Shown in pieces: positions 63,304 through 64,000 of a DNA stretch of 64,000 nt. The stretch's first letter is position 1; every line of letters starts with the position of its first letter. The notes beneath the pieces were generated by a model. It saw nothing but the letters and a program-made list of their open reading frames with translations. It ran no database searches and had not been told where the DNA came from. A program made the position numbers and the translations under genes. Origin of the DNA: Acidobacteriota bacterium (GTDB lineage Bacteria > Acidobacteriota > Blastocatellia > Pyrinomonadales > Pyrinomonadaceae); assembly GCA_019639195.1 (NCBI GenBank), contig JAHBSI010000004.1, forward strand, positions 1 through 64,000, in the 5' to 3' direction.

Positions 63304-64000
63304 TTAGGCGGGCTGGCGGTCGATGTTGACCTTGATGTGGCGCCATTTGCCCTGGTTGAAACGCAAAACGCTCAGGACACAACGGGTTACGTGGCCCGTC
63401 AGCACGGCAAGCCAGATGTGTATCGGCTCAAGCGTACTGGTTTCGCGGATGATGAAACAGATACTCAACGGCACGATCACCTGCGAGACGATCGAGATAA
63501 AAAGCGGACTTTTTGTGTCGCCGGCACCCTGGAGGCCGCCTGTGTAGGAAAGCGCCGTCGTAATGAACAGCCCGGAAATGCTCAATACACGCAGCAATTC
63601 CGTGCCGACCTTGACGACCGCCGGATCCGTCAACCCGAAAATCGCAAGCATCGCTTCCGGAAAGAAGAGAAACGCGGCTCCGACGACCGCGGCACCGATC
63701 ATCCCAAACCGCGACGCGGTCCGAACGGCCTTTGCCGCGCGGTCCGGCGAACCCGCACCGATATTTTGCCCGACCACGGCACCGGCCGCTCCCATCAATG
63801 CGTTTGACGACCACGTCACGAGCAGAAAAAGCTGGCCGTAACCGACCGCAAATGCAGCCTGGGCCGCCGCACCGTTCGTGACCGAGCCCATAAATGTCAG
63901 CATCAGAACGCCGCCGACATTCATCGCGATGCCTTGAAAACCGGCGGGCAATCCGAACCGGAAAAGTTCGCGGATAATGCCCCAATCCGGTGCAAAACCG
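63304..64000 (-). CDS. MATE family efflux transporter (partial)
   Basis: The frame is open to the window end, continuing upstream of the visible part (GFAPDWGIIRELFRFGLPAG before FQGIAMNVGGVLML). About 232 residues of the C-terminal half with at least six membrane segments, e.g. SSNALMGAAGAVVGQNIGAG and GLQGAGDTKSPLF, which are MATE signatures. Exports drugs or metabolites with Na+ or H+ in relatives. The start lies outside the window. Confidence 0.9.
   Translation of the reverse strand, partial: GFAPDWGIIRELFRFGLPAGFQGIAMNVGGVLMLTFMGSVTNGAAAQAAFAVGYGQLFLLVTWSSNALMGAAGAVVGQNIGAGSPDRAAKAVRTASRFGMIGAAVVGAAFLFFPEAMLAIFGLTDPAVVKVGTELLRVLSISGLFITTALSYTGGLQGAGDTKSPLFISIVSQVIVPLSICFIIRETSTLEPIHIWLAVLTGHVTRCVLSVLRFNQGKWRHIKVNIDRQPA

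Overview
The window looks like chromosome of a Gram-negative bacterium of moderately high GC, most likely an Acidobacteriota of the Blastocatellia/Pyrinomonadaceae type. This is inference from gene content: a class II (B12-dependent) ribonucleotide reductase, MglA/MglB polarity proteins, an exosortase/EpsI pair with a PrsT-type exopolysaccharide cluster, many secreted proteins with YCF48/BNR, FG-GAP, HAF or carboxypeptidase-regulatory-like repeats, and RHS-like protein tails. No rRNA, insertion sequence, prophage or CRISPR array was seen.

Layout. 1-9.6 kb: tail of an FG-GAP repeat protein, a secreted beta-propeller protein, nrdJ, hslO, a polysaccharide deacetylase, ispA, exosortase plus EpsI, and two tiny membrane proteins. 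9.9-14.1 kb: a Crp/Fnr regulator and a NarL-type two-component pair with a multi-PAS kinase. 14.4-24.0 kb: a co-directional exopolysaccharide operon (PrsT-like TPR lipoprotein, a 58-residue protein resembling a bare PEP-CTERM signal, chain-length determinant, ExeA-like ATPase, tyrosine autokinase, phosphoglycosyltransferase, export protein, YCF48 protein). 24.1-24.3 kb: tRNA-Val and tRNA-Asp. 24.4-26.3 kb: a nucleotidyltransferase pair and mglBA. 26.6-31.3 kb: yvcK, glmU, a small membrane protein and glmS, i.e. UDP-GlcNAc supply. 31.4-43.5 kb: a HAF-repeat secreted protein, a quinone oxidoreductase, a homocysteine methyltransferase/methylenetetrahydrofolate reductase behind a SAM-II-like riboswitch and terminator, an NDP-sugar pyrophosphorylase, a TPR protein, thiE, thiD, an outer-membrane protein and purH. 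43.8-48.4 kb: an M61-like peptidase, an SH3 lipoprotein, an Smr protein and a dienelactone hydrolase-like protein.

48.4-55.3 kb is the unusual region. It holds five consecutive units, each made of a headless or tiny C-terminal protein fragment followed, by overlap or within about 20 bases, by a gene for an exported protein. Two fragments end in zincin (HExxH) domains and carry what looks like the tail of an RHS-type protein; three exported partners are YCF48/BNR proteins. Three fragments share the same junction motif (AFYxxFQxLPD). I read this as an array of displaced polymorphic-toxin C-termini with candidate immunity genes, some decayed.

55.4-64 kb: a PD40/FG-GAP secreted protein, an unknown secreted protein, an exported truncated hemoglobin, a carboxypeptidase-regulatory-like protein, two nucleotide-sugar epimerases/decarboxylases, a second nucleotidyltransferase pair, a class C acid phosphatase and a MATE transporter cut by the window end.

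The envelope theme is strong: IspA (polyprenyl precursors), GlmS/GlmU, NDP-sugar enzymes and the exopolysaccharide/exosortase genes together could supply lipid carrier, sugar precursors, polymer assembly and protein anchoring at the surface.
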